From: Lenzites betulinus
Lineage: Eukaryota; Basidiomycota; Agaricomycetes; Polyporales; Polyporaceae
Direction of reading: 5' to 3'
DNA: 64,000 nt
Assembly: GCA_022264855.1 (NCBI GenBank)
Contig: JABYQU010000011.1
Span: 186,001-250,000 of the forward strand
The position numbers and the translations under genes were made by a program. Below, one piece after another: positions 12,801-24,006 of the stretch. A model generated the notes under the pieces. That model was not told where the DNA came from. It did no database searches and worked only from the letters and a program-made list of their open reading frames with translations. How positions within the stretch are numbered: the first letter of the stretch is position 1; each line of letters opens with the position of its first letter.

Positions 12801-14613
12801 CCTGGTACCAGCTGGCCCTTCGGTTTTGTCGCGTTAGATGGCCGTCTCTCCCCCAGAATGCTGGAGGCTCCGCCAGGCTCTGTGGCGGCGCGGACATGGC
12901 TGGACGTCTCGGTGCCAAGTGATGACGAACTTGCATTGCCTTCCGACAGATTGAGGCCGCGCTGCTGTGCAAGGGAGTTCGCCAGAGACCTGCTGGACGC
13001 GTTTGAGATGTTTGACGGCCCCTGCATGGCTAACCCCGGGGTCTCTGACACCGAGGGTGCGGGCGAAGAAGCCTCAGATATGGGAGATATGGGAGGAATA
13101 CTGGTCGTCTGTTCCAGACGCAGTCGGCCAGTACTTTTTGGGCGCCTTAGTTGCGGTGGTGGTACCAGATCACGGCTCTCTCCGCTCTCCAAAATGAGGC
13201 TCACAGAGTTGCGGTGGCTCCATGTCCCTGAAGCTCCGTCGATGCTGAGTCCGAGCTCGTTGCGGGATGGTAGTCGTGGAACAGGAGGCACGGACGATGA
13301 TCGCTGACTCCCAGCCTCGTCAGTGCTTGACCGACGCTCGCGTGAGTAAGCTGCGCCGTGTAGAGGGTGCTCGCCACGCGGGAGAGTCGCTGAATCCTGG
13401 CGCGTCGTTCCGGACTTGTACTTGGACGCGCGGGACTCGTTGGACAATATCCACGATGTCGCAACCAAGGCGCGAGCTATGCTGGTGCCAGATACGGCTG
13501 ATGAGATGCCGTCCGTGATGGCTGAGGAGGGGCTGGGGGGTCGGCTGCCCTTAGTGGGAAGTGACGGGGGTATGCTAGAACTTTGGGCGCTGTCTTCGGC
13601 GGAGGACTGCACCTTGATCTTTACGCCGGCGACGTTGTTTGGTATCCTAATGGGAGACGGCGTAGGTTTCCGAGAGGATGGAGCCGCGCTCTGTGAAGGT
13701 GTGTGAGAATGGAATTCAACGCATATATGCAGGTAAAAAGTCTGGAATTGGTATACTACCCACTAACGGATGGGGACTATGGGCGGTCAGCGCTGGAATA
13801 GCTATCCGCGACATATCCCGCAACGGAAGCATGCCCGCGACAAGTCAATGGACCCTGACCCAGCGTAAGTCGGGGCGAATGAGCCTTCCGACAGGACCAG
13901 CATCTCCTCAGGGTAGTAGGAACGCGTAGAGTATTAATGGCTATTCCCGAAGGCAACCTCAGTCACTGGGCGGTCGCGGAACAGTCACCCCCTCAAAGGC
14001 TCCGTATGACCATCGTATAGCCCGCCGTTGCGCATATCGTTGAAACTGAGATACTCACATTGTCCGCACCCTCCTCGAACATGCGTGCATTGTGGACGGA
14101 CGTATCCACATACAAGCGATTGGGCTACGGTCTGCGTTAGCTGCCATGCTCAAACGCGAAAAACAGAGGACGGACCTGCAATGAGGGTTCCTCCTGTATC
14201 GTGTAATCCTCAGGACTGGCTCCGCGCGTCCGCAGACTGCCCCCGTCTGCAGGGTTTCGGCCACCGTTGGGGAGGGAGACATTGCGCTTAGGCGGTGTCC
14301 GCTTCCCTGAGTGGCTATCCGCGAGGATGCTAGGAGGAAAGAGAGGCTCGGTGTTGTCGAAGTCGAGCTCGAGCTGGGGAGATACCGCCGCGGCGGCAGC
14401 GATGGCGGCCAAGCGCTCGGAGGAAGGCGCGCGATCGGTCTCGGAGAACGACCCTCCGAACGGACCTTGGTCATTAATCTCGACAATCTCCGGGGACACG
14501 AACGAGGCTGGCGACGGTGGCGACTGTGCACGGCGTAGGCCAGTGATCGTCGAGAACTTCTTCTTGTTGTGGCTGTAGGACTTGTTGCGCTTGTTGAACA
14601 CGGACGCTAGCAT
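9851..14613 (-). CDS. Large Ser/Pro-rich protein with central coiled coil (unrecognised)
   Basis: Four exons (14613-14176, 14124-14059, 13690-10123, 10071-9851) close in phase and encode about 1430 residues. Residues 1-900 are mostly low-complexity Ser/Pro/Thr sequence, with many SP and PPxP-like motifs that suggest phosphorylation and SH3-type binding. The tiny second exon encodes a well-conserved-looking segment (YVDTSVHNARMFEEGADN). From about 10960 down to 10440 there is a strongly helical region with Leu heptads (ELPTELDRLEARIAELKTSY, LRDAVDMLEAERDEAWQEAQ), a predicted coiled coil. The tail is again Ser-rich. A cortical or polarity scaffold is one possibility, but this is only inferred from composition. 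The 51-base last intron (10072-10122) stays open in frame, so simple ORF calling would retain it. An upstream non-ATG extension to 14664 is open but not needed. Confidence 0.75.
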
Positions 14614-15836
14614 CGGGGCACGGCGTCGGACGCGGGGGGAGCGTGCGGGAGACCAGGCAGACAACGAGACGTGACAAGGGGTCGGTGGGGCTGCCTGGCT
14701 CGACGGCGCGGCAGACTGAGAGGACGAGGAGGAGGAGGATGAGGAAGGGAGAGGGAGAGCGCGGTAATGACCATCAGCCCAGTCTTGACGCCGCCTCCGC
14801 CTGTTGCGACCATCATCGGGTGTGCGCGCCTATTTCCCAGCACCTCCGAGACCGTGCAGTGTTTGCGCGTATTATTTTGCTATTTTGTCCGTTCTTGGCC
14901 ATTACGGCATCCCGCCGTCTCTTCCTCCCAACATCGCCAACACGTTCTTTCCCCCACAGCGTGGCAGCGACCTCGTCGCGGTGCACGATGTGCTCCCTTC
15001 GCCGAGCAGTGCACCCGACGAAGTTCGCCGTGAGGCTCCGCAACATATCCGCCATCAATCATTCTCAGCCGCGGGGGTACCCATCTGCTGCCTGGTGGCT
15101 GGCCGCTTGACTGAGCTGTTGTCTCCGACCGTCCGACGTACTGCCACCCATGTGCTCTATTTGCCCCTCATCCCCATCGACTGCGCGCATCCTCGCACGC
15201 ACCGTCTTTGACGACGCCGGGCGCTGCTGCGCTCAACGGGCGTCCACGGCGCTTTGATCCAGCCATCGCTCAGGCCCCAGTACTTGCTCGCCATCACAAT
15301 CTGCCCCTTAGACTTGCCGCCCCCCTTTTCGTCAATATTGGTCACAACGATCGTCAACCCACGACCAAGTCCACCCGGCCAGAGCTCCAGATCTCGCGGG
15401 AGGTCTGATCAAATTCCAGGCCCGTCTCTGGATATCGTCCAGTGGTGACCGGCTGGCCTCCAACCAGCTCTGGTCCCGTAGCGACGATAGCACCTCCATA
15501 ATACTGAAGTACGTGAAACTTCGTGCGGTCAGCCACTCGCTCAGGTTTGTACTAGTGGGCATACGCCCATGAATATATCACGCTCATCATCACGCAAACC
15601 CGCCTAGCGCGCGAGGATTCGAATCTACCGCACGCGCCGCCATCATATAAAGCAACATAGCCGAGCACTGGTGCACGCCTCCTCTAGTTTCCCGCCCCAC
15701 CTGAGGCCTGACTCACTCTCCCTGCATCAGCCATGCATAAACTTCAACGCCTCATTATCGCGATTCGCGCATGCGGCAGATCATGCCAAAATGCGTCGTC
15801 GAGGAGAGTCGCGGTCTCACATTCTTGTCAAACCCT

Positions 15837-16200
15837 GCGCTCTGAGACGGCAGATCACCCAGCGCATCTCAGTGCACCCCCGCCCTGGAGGGCGGCGCCT
15901 GCCTCGCGCCAGGCGTCCACAAAGTACACCGGATTGCCGCGCAGAGAGCGACGCACGGCCGGCCGCCCGCCCAGACTACGTACTCGTCGTCGGCCGCTCG
16001 AGCTCGATTACGCACTCCCGACGCCCGGTGCGCTCTGAGAGACTGAGACAGCAGATCACACAGCGCAGCTCCCCGTCGGCGCCACCTTGCGCGTGCGAGG
16101 TGTCCACACAGTACACCGGATTGCCGCGCAGACAGCAACCCATGCCGCCCGGCCGCCCCGGAGTACCCATCTTCGTACGCTCGATTACGCACGCACGCGC
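15837..16200. repeat. Imperfect tandem duplication, about 190-base unit
   Basis: Two adjacent copies share blocks in the same order: GCGCTCTGAGA, CAGATCAC.CAGCGCA, GTACACCGGATTGCCGCGCAGA, GGCCGCCC and CGATTACGCAC. The distance between equivalent blocks is about 177-201 bases, so the copies have gained and lost bases since duplication. No coding frame is convincingly conserved in both copies. Origin unknown. Confidence 0.75.
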
Positions 16201-16332
16201 AGCGCGCTAGCTCAGCGATGCGCGTGGTACGGTGACATCGAAGGCTGATAGTGATACTCACCGTCAAGGTCTAGCTTACACTTTTGGTGCTCGCTATCCC
16301 CGTACCGCATGCGCGTCGGGGACCGCCTTGGC

Positions 16333-16350
16333 ACTAGTACTAGTACTAGC
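16333..16350. repeat. ACTAGT short tandem repeat
   Basis: Three consecutive ACTAGT/ACTAGC units in non-coding DNA. Confidence 0.7.
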
Positions 16351-16667
16351 AATACTCCTCGCATACGTAATCTAGTCGCCCAGCGAAGTACCGCCCGTCA
16401 ATCCGACCGTAGTGAGTGCTGGATGAACCAGTAGAGCCTCGGGTGGCTGTGAAATATTAGACATTCGAGATGAGCGGCGCTGTGTGCGCTCCGGGGGGAA
16501 CGCATGGCTGCGTGTGCGGTGCAGGCGGGTCGCGTCTACCGTGCGTATGAGACACCGACAACAGCTCTTCTGCGCTCAGAGAGATGGTCGGAGACAGTGC
16601 TTCCACGCGCTTCGGACACCCCCCGCCGGTGTTTGATCTTGATGTCTGCATTTTGGCGTTAGCGATA

Positions 16668-16684
16668 AGATTGGCCCAGCTCAT
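16668..16684 (+). repeat. Left terminal inverted repeat
   Basis: AGATTGGCCCAGCTCAT, preceded by TA at 16666-16667. It matches the right repeat exactly in inverted orientation. Confidence 0.88.
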
Positions 16685-17023
16685 ATATGACTACATCACG
16701 TGGACAGGAATTGTCACGCTCGAACAGATTCTGCAGGGGGAAAAGAACAAAAAAACTACTCCTCTTCGAGGGCCATCCGGCATGACAAGCGAAAGGATCA
16801 ATAGATAGATATACATGATAAGAGTGCTCCGATGCTTCAGATAGACTGCAAGAGCTGTACAACAGGAGGAGTAGTCTTCGCAGTCGCGTTAGGACGGCCC
16901 ATGGGCGTCTAATAGGATAGCCCAAAACGGTAGTCGCCCAAAAAATTCAATTTCTGGCGCGGCAGAGCGGTTGAGCGTGCACCGACAACTGCTCCTGGCG
17001 CGCGGGCCTGCTGGGAGGGCTTC

Positions 17024-19709
17024 ATGCCGCGGAAGGGAAAGCGGGCGCGGGTTGCTCGTGCTAATCTAGAGCACACCCTCAACCTGAAGAAGCGAAGGTT
17101 GGACGACAACCTTGCGCCCGCAGAACTAAATCCCGGGCCGCGGTCTAGTACTCTGTCGCGTCGGTCCGCAGACACGGAGAACATGGTAAGTGTGATGCTT
17201 CTATGGTCATTGATCGGGCCTCAGGGAGCCATTGCATGGCGGAATTCTGATTGTATTTGCAGGACCCTTCTCAGCAGGCCGGTTTGGAGGGACACAATGG
17301 TTCTGCCGGCGCCGGCGCTTCTTTGGAGCAGCTCGCGCTCTCGAGCTTCCCCTTGCCCTCCTCAGTGAATAAATCATACGGTCATGCTCTCCAGACCTAC
17401 CGGCATGCTGTGAATACATTTGCTGAGATATCCCGCCCCACATGGAGTCCATTGCAGCCCATTCCACAGCAACCTTCTCTTGAGGCACCCGCCAGTCCAC
17501 TTCCATCTGTTCGTTTCCAAGCTTGCACCCCGCCTCCTACGTCATTGAACCACACACTGCGACAGGTTCCCATCCCTGAGGATTCTCGTATCACTCGCGA
17601 CACGCTGCCCTTGCAAACCCGATCAGTAGCACCGGGAAGACCAGGGCACGAGCCAGGGAACGTCACGGCGATCACAGCAGGCGCGCCATCTGCTCCCAAG
17701 CCCACCCCCAGGACTCCCCAGCTCACTCAGGGCACAAAGCGGCCTCGGTTCCAGCCCGCGCCGGACATGAACGAAGCGAAGAACGCGCTCAAGGACATCA
17801 GCACTCTTCTGCATCCAAGGAGAAAGAACGGCAAGGGTTTTTTGCCGTTTAAACTCGGAAATGACAGGCTCCAACATCGCATGGAACAAATCAAGATGTT
17901 CCTCGGCTTCTATGTCGACCCAGTCCCTCGCCGCAGCTGGATCTCCTGCTCGCTGAAGACAGCGAAGGCATACCAGACAGGGCCAGCCACAGCCAAGTCA
18001 CTGCGACGCTGGACCCGGGCATTCATTGCAGACCGGCACGCGCTGCCATACACAGCAGTCCGGCCGTGGCAGCAATCCCTTCTTGAATGCCGCCCAGACT
18101 TGAAGACCGCCATAGAAGAGCATCTCCAGAGCATCGGACTGTATGTCCGTGCGATGGATATTGTCCAGTTCATGGCAGAGCCGGCGAATCTTCTCCGGTT
18201 TGGACTCACAAAACCAGTCTCCCTGTCGACTGCACAGGCATGGATGCGCCTCCTGGAGTACCGGTGGACAAAGGTCCCCAGCGGGCAGTATGTGGATGGG
18301 CATGAGCGTGCTGATGTTGTCGGATATAGACAGAACACCTTCCTCCCGGCAATGGCGAAAACGAATGACCGTGCGCGCATGTGGGACAAGGATGGAAGTG
18401 AGGCCATCAACACACCGGCAGTGCTCTCTACGTCTGCTATGCCCTTGCACGCAACAACCGCCCCCGGGCCTTCATCAGGCACTCCCCCATCCCCTCGTCC
18501 ATTGCCATCTTCACCGGATCCACCCTCAACCTCATCGTCGCCGCCCGTATCCCCCGAGTCATCCCAGACCAGTCCCCCTGTACGCCGTGTTGTGTACTGG
18601 TTTCATGATGAGTCCGTCTTCTATGCAAATGATCGACGGAAGACTCGATGGGTTCACAAATCTGAAAAGGCATTACCCCGTGCAAAAGGGGAAGGTGCAT
18701 CGCTCATGGCTGCAGATTTCGTCTCGGCGGACTATGGCTGGCTGCGTTCCCCGGACGGAAAAGAGTCTACCCGAGTTCTGTTCCGGCCTGGCAAGAACCG
18801 TGACGGGTACTTCACACATGAGGAGATCCTGGAGCATGCAACGAAGGCCATGGACATCCTGCTGAAGTACTACCCGGACGAGGATCATGTTCTCATTTTC
18901 GACAATGCTCCGACACACCTGAAGCGAGCGGCGGATGCGCTCTCCGCACGTCACATGTCAATGAAACCAACACAAGATGGCAGGCCGATGTTTGGCGTGG
19001 AGACTCCGGTCCGTGGGCCCGATGGGAAGCCTGTCTACGGGCCTGATGGGAAGGTCCTGAAGACGAAGATTTGGATGGGAGATGCACAATTCAAGGACGG
19101 CTCGCCCCAGTCCTTATATTTCCCATCCGGACATCCGAAGGCGGGTGTATTCAAGGGCATGACACTTCTTTTCGAAGAGCGTGGCTACGCCAGTGCCAAG
19201 AGCCTGCGTGCACAGTGTCCTGACTTCAAGTGCCCACCCCCCGCTCTGAACTGCTGCTGCCGACGTCTCCTTTTTAATGAGCCCGACTTCCGTGACGTTG
19301 AATCGCTGCTCGAGACACACTGCAAAGCACGCGGTGTCGGCATCCTCTTTCTTCCCAAGTTCCACTGTGAGCTTAACTGCATAGAGCAGTGCTGGGGGTA
19401 TGCGAAGCGCATTTATCGCCAATTTCCTGCATCCTCGGCCGAAGCGGATCTTGAACGCAATGTGTGCTCCGCACTCGATGCAGTTCCACTGAACTCTATC
19501 CGGCGGTAAGTTTTGACTCGTCCTTGATCAAATCATTAACTCATGCTCGAGGATTTTATAGGTTTTACACTCGATCATACCGCTTCATGGACGCATACCG
19601 GCGCGGCCTGAATGGTAAGCAAGCTGCCTGGGCAGCAAAGAAGTACCGCAGCCATCGTGTTCTGCCGCAGGATATCTTGGACGAACATGACCGTGCAGAT
19701 ATCTCCTGA
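17024..19709 (+). CDS. DDE transposase of the Tc1/mariner-like element
   Basis: Cut-and-paste transposase. Exons 17024-17185, 17263-19505 and 19562-19709 close in phase and give 850 residues. The N-terminus is basic (MPRKGKRARVARA; KKRRLDD), likely a nuclear signal, followed by about 190 Pro/Ser-rich residues. A likely DNA-binding region covers 17760-18360. The catalytic domain begins near 18590: first Asp in WFHDESVFYAND (codon 18607), second Asp in LIFDNAPTH (codon 18901), Glu in LNCIEQCWGYAK (codon 19384). The 98- and 161-residue spacings are far larger than the DD34E/D of canonical family members, because of an insertion containing GPDGKP repeats and a Cys cluster (FKCPPPALNCCCRR). The last exon (MDAYRRGLNGKQAAWAAKKY) is characteristic of a family widespread in Agaricomycetes. 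All three catalytic residues are present. Confidence 0.9.
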
Positions 19710-19926
19710 AGTGAGCACTTCTTATATTAAAGCTATCCTGCTAGTCCTACAGAGCACCTCACACATACATGGTCACTGTCTATAGTTGATATTTTACTGT
19801 CCATATAGTGTTCCGCCCCCATAGTTCACGTACTTCCGCCTAATCACCTAGTGTACAAAATGAATCGGATTTATTCTCAGACGCCCGTTTCACGTGCACG
19901 TCACACTGTGACTATAGTGGTCGAGG

Positions 19927-19943
19927 ATGAGCTGGGCCAATCT
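19927..19943 (-). repeat. Right terminal inverted repeat
   Basis: ATGAGCTGGGCCAATCT on the plus strand, the exact reverse complement of the left repeat, followed by TA at 19944-19945. Confidence 0.88.
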
Positions 19944-19945
19944 TA

Positions 19946-20290
19946 GTACTTACTCATAGCAGCCTGTAACGCGTGTCATGGGCCTCCCGACTCCCGGGCA
20001 GCATGCTACGATGACTTGCATCCGTGGAACATGTCGTTCTACGCTTCGTCGTTGCGGCGACGCTGATGTTCCTACCAAGCTTTTCACTCCGTTACAATAT
20101 AATGAGCTCAAAAATGGGCCCACAAACATGGAATTTGACTTGTGTTTGGGGCGACTACCAAATGAGGTCCGGATTGCTACATAAGCATGCGATCCAGCAA
20201 TGATCATTCTACGTGTTGGCCTCGAGACTCGGAACTCCCATGCATCACACACGTCACACACGGAAAGCATCCGGAGCCGCACACGCAGGT
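19946..20290. other. Intergenic, right of the TIR transposon
   Basis: About 345 bases with no gene seen. It separates the transposon end from the 3' end of the minus-strand gene. Confidence 0.4.
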
Positions 20291-21993
20291 CTACTCTCCA
20301 CGACGAACACCATCCGGGCTACACGAGCAACAGCGGATGCAGTCCTCGAACCTACCACGGCTGAGGGCCTGAGGCAGCATCGCCCCACGGCCCCCGAGCT
20401 GACCGTCGACGCTGGCCTGCATGGCCCGCGCCCGAGCCGTGCCGGTCGAGTGCCGGGAGTGCCGGGCAGCTCGCGTAACGTGTTGGCTGGATGTCTGTGT
20501 GATGTAGTCAGCGACACGTTCTGCGAACGACGACGACAGATCAAACGGAAGTTCAGAAATAGCGGACGTATCTGCCAAAGCAGACCGCCCGAAGGTAGCT
20601 GAGATAATTTTCTGCAACGCAAGGGAGCCTTGCTAAAGCCAAATGCCTCAAACATCATAACAGCGCGCCACGGAGGGCACAGCTCATCAGTGTGGACAGA
20701 TGATAAACTCACGTTTGGGTTTGCCGCAGCGCGACCGCAGGCTTCGAAGCTGGATACAATATCGGCGATGTGTGTAATATTTGCCGATGTCGGGTTGGAG
20801 ATATCACAAAATCGGATGATGGGTGGACGGATATCACTGTTGGACCGCGGTTTGCGATAAAGATGCGGCGTAAACTCGTGAGCCTTTCTTTGAACGTTGT
20901 CTCTTCGGTGGACGTGGTTCAGAAGACGGATCGTCCTGCTTCTTGCTGCGCTTCCTTGGGGCTTTGCCTATCCGTCAAGATTAAAACAATGTTGACCAGA
21001 ACTTTGACCAGTACGCACCTTGCGAGCCGTTCTTCGGCGGGTCCAGCAAGCTGGAATCAAGTTCCGACAGTCTGTGGGCAAGGTTTGCCCTCGGCACACT
21101 GAGGCTGTTAATTCGCTGTATAGCTAGTGGCAGATGAGCAGATGACCGTACCGCATTTGATAGATACACATACCACTGGGCTGACTAGGCGCGTACATGC
21201 ACGCCATGCGGCTACGGACGCTATTAGCCATTCTGCATACTCGGTCAGTCGGATACATGCAGAATTGGCTGCGGTACGCACTCAACCGAAATAACGTCAT
21301 GGGCACACGCGATGTCAATGACCGTCTCCCAGTTGATGGGACGCAGGCGATTCTGCATGCTTTTCTCGGCATTGGGTACGTGTGCGGCGAGCAAAGCCAA
21401 GATACGCGCGAGAAATGCGGCAGAATCAGCAGTCATAGCACGCAGAGCAACTGGAGACAGAGCCAGAGCTTCGCCAGCCTCCTCGTCGGAGAGATCAGAT
21501 GAGGGCTCAATCTCCTCCTTAGACTTGAGGCCTTCGTCAGGAACCTCGCGTTTCGCCGCAGCTGTGGCCTCCAGGGAAGCCAAAGCCTCTTGCGCGGTAT
21601 ACATAACTTCATCCTGAAGACTCCACTCGGGGACATGAACATCCCCAGAGAGGAGTGGCCAGCGTGTCCACGTATCCCTCTGCTTGGCCTTACCGGATGG
21701 AAGTCGTTCTCGAGTTTGGCTGCTGACACGAGACCGGATAGACGAGCCGACTTCGGAAGTGATATCTCGAGACACAGATTCAGTCAACGGAGGATCGTCG
21801 CTGCGCTCCTGGAGGTCTTCATCGGGAAGAGAGACGTCATCCAGATCCGAGCTCGCGCGTAGACTAGTCGGGGGAGGTTCTGCGAGATGTTGAACCAGAT
21901 CAAGAGTACTGCTCGTCTTCAGAGCACGCAGCAGAGAAGAATACTCCGTCAGTTCAGAGTGCAAAGCGGTTGGGACCTTTGGACGACGCGCCA
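20291..21993 (-). CDS. Unrecognised nuclear protein with C-terminal basic cluster
   Basis: The ATG at 21993 gives MARRPKVPTALHSEL. An acidic Ser-rich region follows, then RDTWTRWPLLSGDVHVPEW and a helical segment (AFLARILALLAAHVP, then MQNRLRPINWETVIDIACAH). After an intron the frame resumes near 21120 (RANLAHRLSELDSSLLDPP). A further exon at about 20960-20850 carries a bipartite-looking nuclear signal (PRKRSKKQDD, then PPKRQRSKKG). Coding-like sequence continues at 20835-20711 (IRFCDISNPTSANITHIADI) and 20617-20291 (FDLSSSFAERVADYITQ). I could not join the exon near 20850 to the one starting near 20835 in a compatible phase with GT..AG rules. The end is therefore uncertain: a TGA at 20834 would end it early. 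No family recognised. Confidence 0.55.
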
Positions 21994-24006
21994 TCGCGAC
22001 GCGTCGAGGATGAGCAAAACGCAAGTTTGAAGCGCCCGCATCGTTTTGTTGATTGCTCGTGAGAAGCTTACCTAAGCAGAACTGTACAGCTCCCAGCCCG
22101 CCATATCCGTCGCCCCGCGAAGTAAGGTTCAGCAGTACTTCCACTCATCACGCACAACGTACGCACTTTGTCGCCGTCGTTTACGCCCGTCGTTCTCAAC
22201 GTTAATCCTACAGAATGAGAGAGAAGTGGAAGAAAAAGAGGTCCCGCAGACTCCGTCGTAAACGCAGAAAAATGCGGGCTCGTTCCAGTGCGTGCCTCGC
22301 TCGCTCGCATATACGTTCAGGCTCGTACTGACGCGCATTTTTTTCAGAGTAATCGTCCACCCGGCTGCTAGGCTTGCAAAATTTGGACGTCATGCCACTC
22401 TAAGCAGAGGTGCGCTATGGTCAGCAACACCACTCACTCCCTGTCCGGGGAGGTGTGCCGTCCTCGTCGCATCGCCTTGTGCTGCGCGCCTCAGGTCCGA
22501 GGAGTGCTGGCACCTCGACCATGTCACCGTGTCGGGGTTGCTGTGGGGCATTGTATCAATATGTCACCTTTATTGCAATGATCTCCTTGTCAAAAATGTC
22601 AAAACCGTGTGCTGCTCGATGCTGCGTTCGTCGCTATCGACAGTCCTCGAGGTTGGTGCGAATGTCGCTCGATCGATGACCGCCCTCACATGGGCTGCCC
22701 AACTGCTGCACAAGACATATCTACCGGACGTGCTGTCAATAACCGAGCTTCGCGTCAGGTTGACTTCCCTTGACTGCAGATATTTCGACTAAAGTGTCCC
22801 CGAAAGTTGCTCAGCATGACTTCAAATCATTGAGTAACCTTCGAGCTTCGACCCCGGCGCGTCCGTAATCCTATGGCTACTTAGTCTCCTACCGAGAGAC
22901 TTACCCTTTGACCTGGATTTTGCTCGAGCTCACGCTCACCACAACCGCCTCTGGTGGATATCCAAATGTATCATATTTTACAGTAAACGGTACAACTTCT
23001 GCGTGTCTAACGGGGACGATGCGCGGACTTGCGAGAGAATCAGAAAGGGGAAGGGGACACCAGTCGCGACGGGGAGAGACGGGGTACACGCCTCCATATA
23101 ACGCGTGGTGAAGTTGTGTGGGTGACCGGGATGTGCGGGTGTGCGAGTGTTCGGGATGCGGGTGAGGAGGACGGGTGGGGGCGGAGGTGACGAGCGGGGG
23201 CGGAGGATGGAGAGACCACGCAGAGAGTGACGGTGGTTCGACGCGAGGTTACGCGTCAACGGCGGGAGGCGAGAGAGAGGCGGAGGTGGAGAGGGCAGGA
23301 GGGCGGACAGGAAGGCGACGAGCACCAGAGAACCAGAGAAACCGGGAAGACAAAGCGAACGAATGCGGGTGCGGGTGCGAATGCGAGGTGCAACGGAGCG
23401 GAACGTCGGGTCTGCCGGGGCGACTACAATAACCAATAACCAATAACCCAACAACGATGGCGGGGCGCGGGCGGGCGCGGGGGATATAGTACGACTAGTG
23501 GTAGGGGAGGGGGTGGGGTTGGGTTGCGGGGTCCTATGGTGCAAGAATTATGATGGGCAGCGGGGCCAACAGGTGCGAGGTATCGTGCGGGCGTGCGAGC
23601 GAGCGTGTGTGGTGCGTGTTCGGATGTATGTACGGAACGGTGGCAGTCCCGCGGCGGTGCGCTTTGATTAGGGTTGTCGGATGGGGAGGGATGTCGGGGT
23701 GGGGACGGTGTGGTGGGGGTGAGGGAGAGGGGAGGGCGGGGTAGGTGGAGGGAGAGCGCAAGATGAGCCGCGGGGCGCCATTAGAGCCTAAGAGTGAATA
23801 ACGTAGAGAATAAGGCACCGAGGCGTGTGCGGTATGCGTAAACTTGTCGTGAACGAATGTCTGCGGGCGTGCGTCGCCCTAACGAATGCGGGGGCCGAGG
23901 AGGCGCAGTCGGGCTCTCCACCCAAAGTCCCTTATCCAAAATCAAACTGATACAAGAAGAGCCCGCTGGATGCAGAGCGTAACCGGCAGCCACTCACCGT
24001 CCACGC
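21994..24006. other. Intergenic region with G-rich strand bias
   Basis: About 2 kb between the promoter of the gene starting at 21993 and the 3' end of the gene ending at 24007. From about 23130 to 23760 the plus strand is strongly purine- and G-rich. Open frames there, including a 188-residue Pro/Ser-rich one on the minus strand (22978-23544), reflect this composition rather than coding. Nothing else recognised. Confidence 0.45.
23504..23531 (+). other. Possible G-quadruplex tract
   Basis: Closely spaced runs of G (GGGG, GGGGG, GGGG, GGG, GGGG) with 1-3 base spacers, inside the G-rich stretch downstream of the minus-strand gene ending at 24007. The structure is predicted from spacing only. 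Confidence 0.45.

Larger units (their letters stand above)
14614..16665. other. Intergenic region with repeats, left of the TIR transposon
   Basis: About 2 kb with no supported gene. It holds a GAGGAGGAGGAGGAGGATGAGG-like purine tract near 14720-14745, the imperfect tandem duplication at about 15837-16200, and a short ACTAGT repeat at 16333-16350. Open frames on either strand have the Arg/Pro/Cys-rich composition of GC-rich non-coding DNA. Confidence 0.45.
16666..19945 (+). mobile_element. Tc1/mariner-like DNA transposon with terminal inverted repeats
   Basis: The sequence TAAGATTGGCCCAGCTCAT at 16666-16684 recurs as an exact reverse complement at 19927-19945. Reading TA as the duplicated target site, the element is 16668-19943 (3276 bases) with 17-base perfect terminal repeats AGATTGGCCCAGCTCAT. 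It encloses exactly one gene, a spliced DDE transposase with no stop or frameshift. Target TA duplication is the hallmark of the Tc1/mariner superfamily and agrees with the catalytic motifs. Perfect terminal repeats and an open frame suggest recent insertion and possibly current activity; both are inferences. Confidence 0.85.

Noticed and set aside
15605..15640. GGATTCGAATC resembling a tRNA B box
   Set aside because: The flanks cannot form a T-arm stem and no A box or acceptor stem is present. A similar GGTTCGAGTGCC (minus strand near 35235) was rejected for the same reason.
22978..23544. 188-codon minus-strand Pro/Ser frame
   Set aside because: Comes from the G-rich tract on the other strand; low-complexity, no start context, no neighbouring exons.
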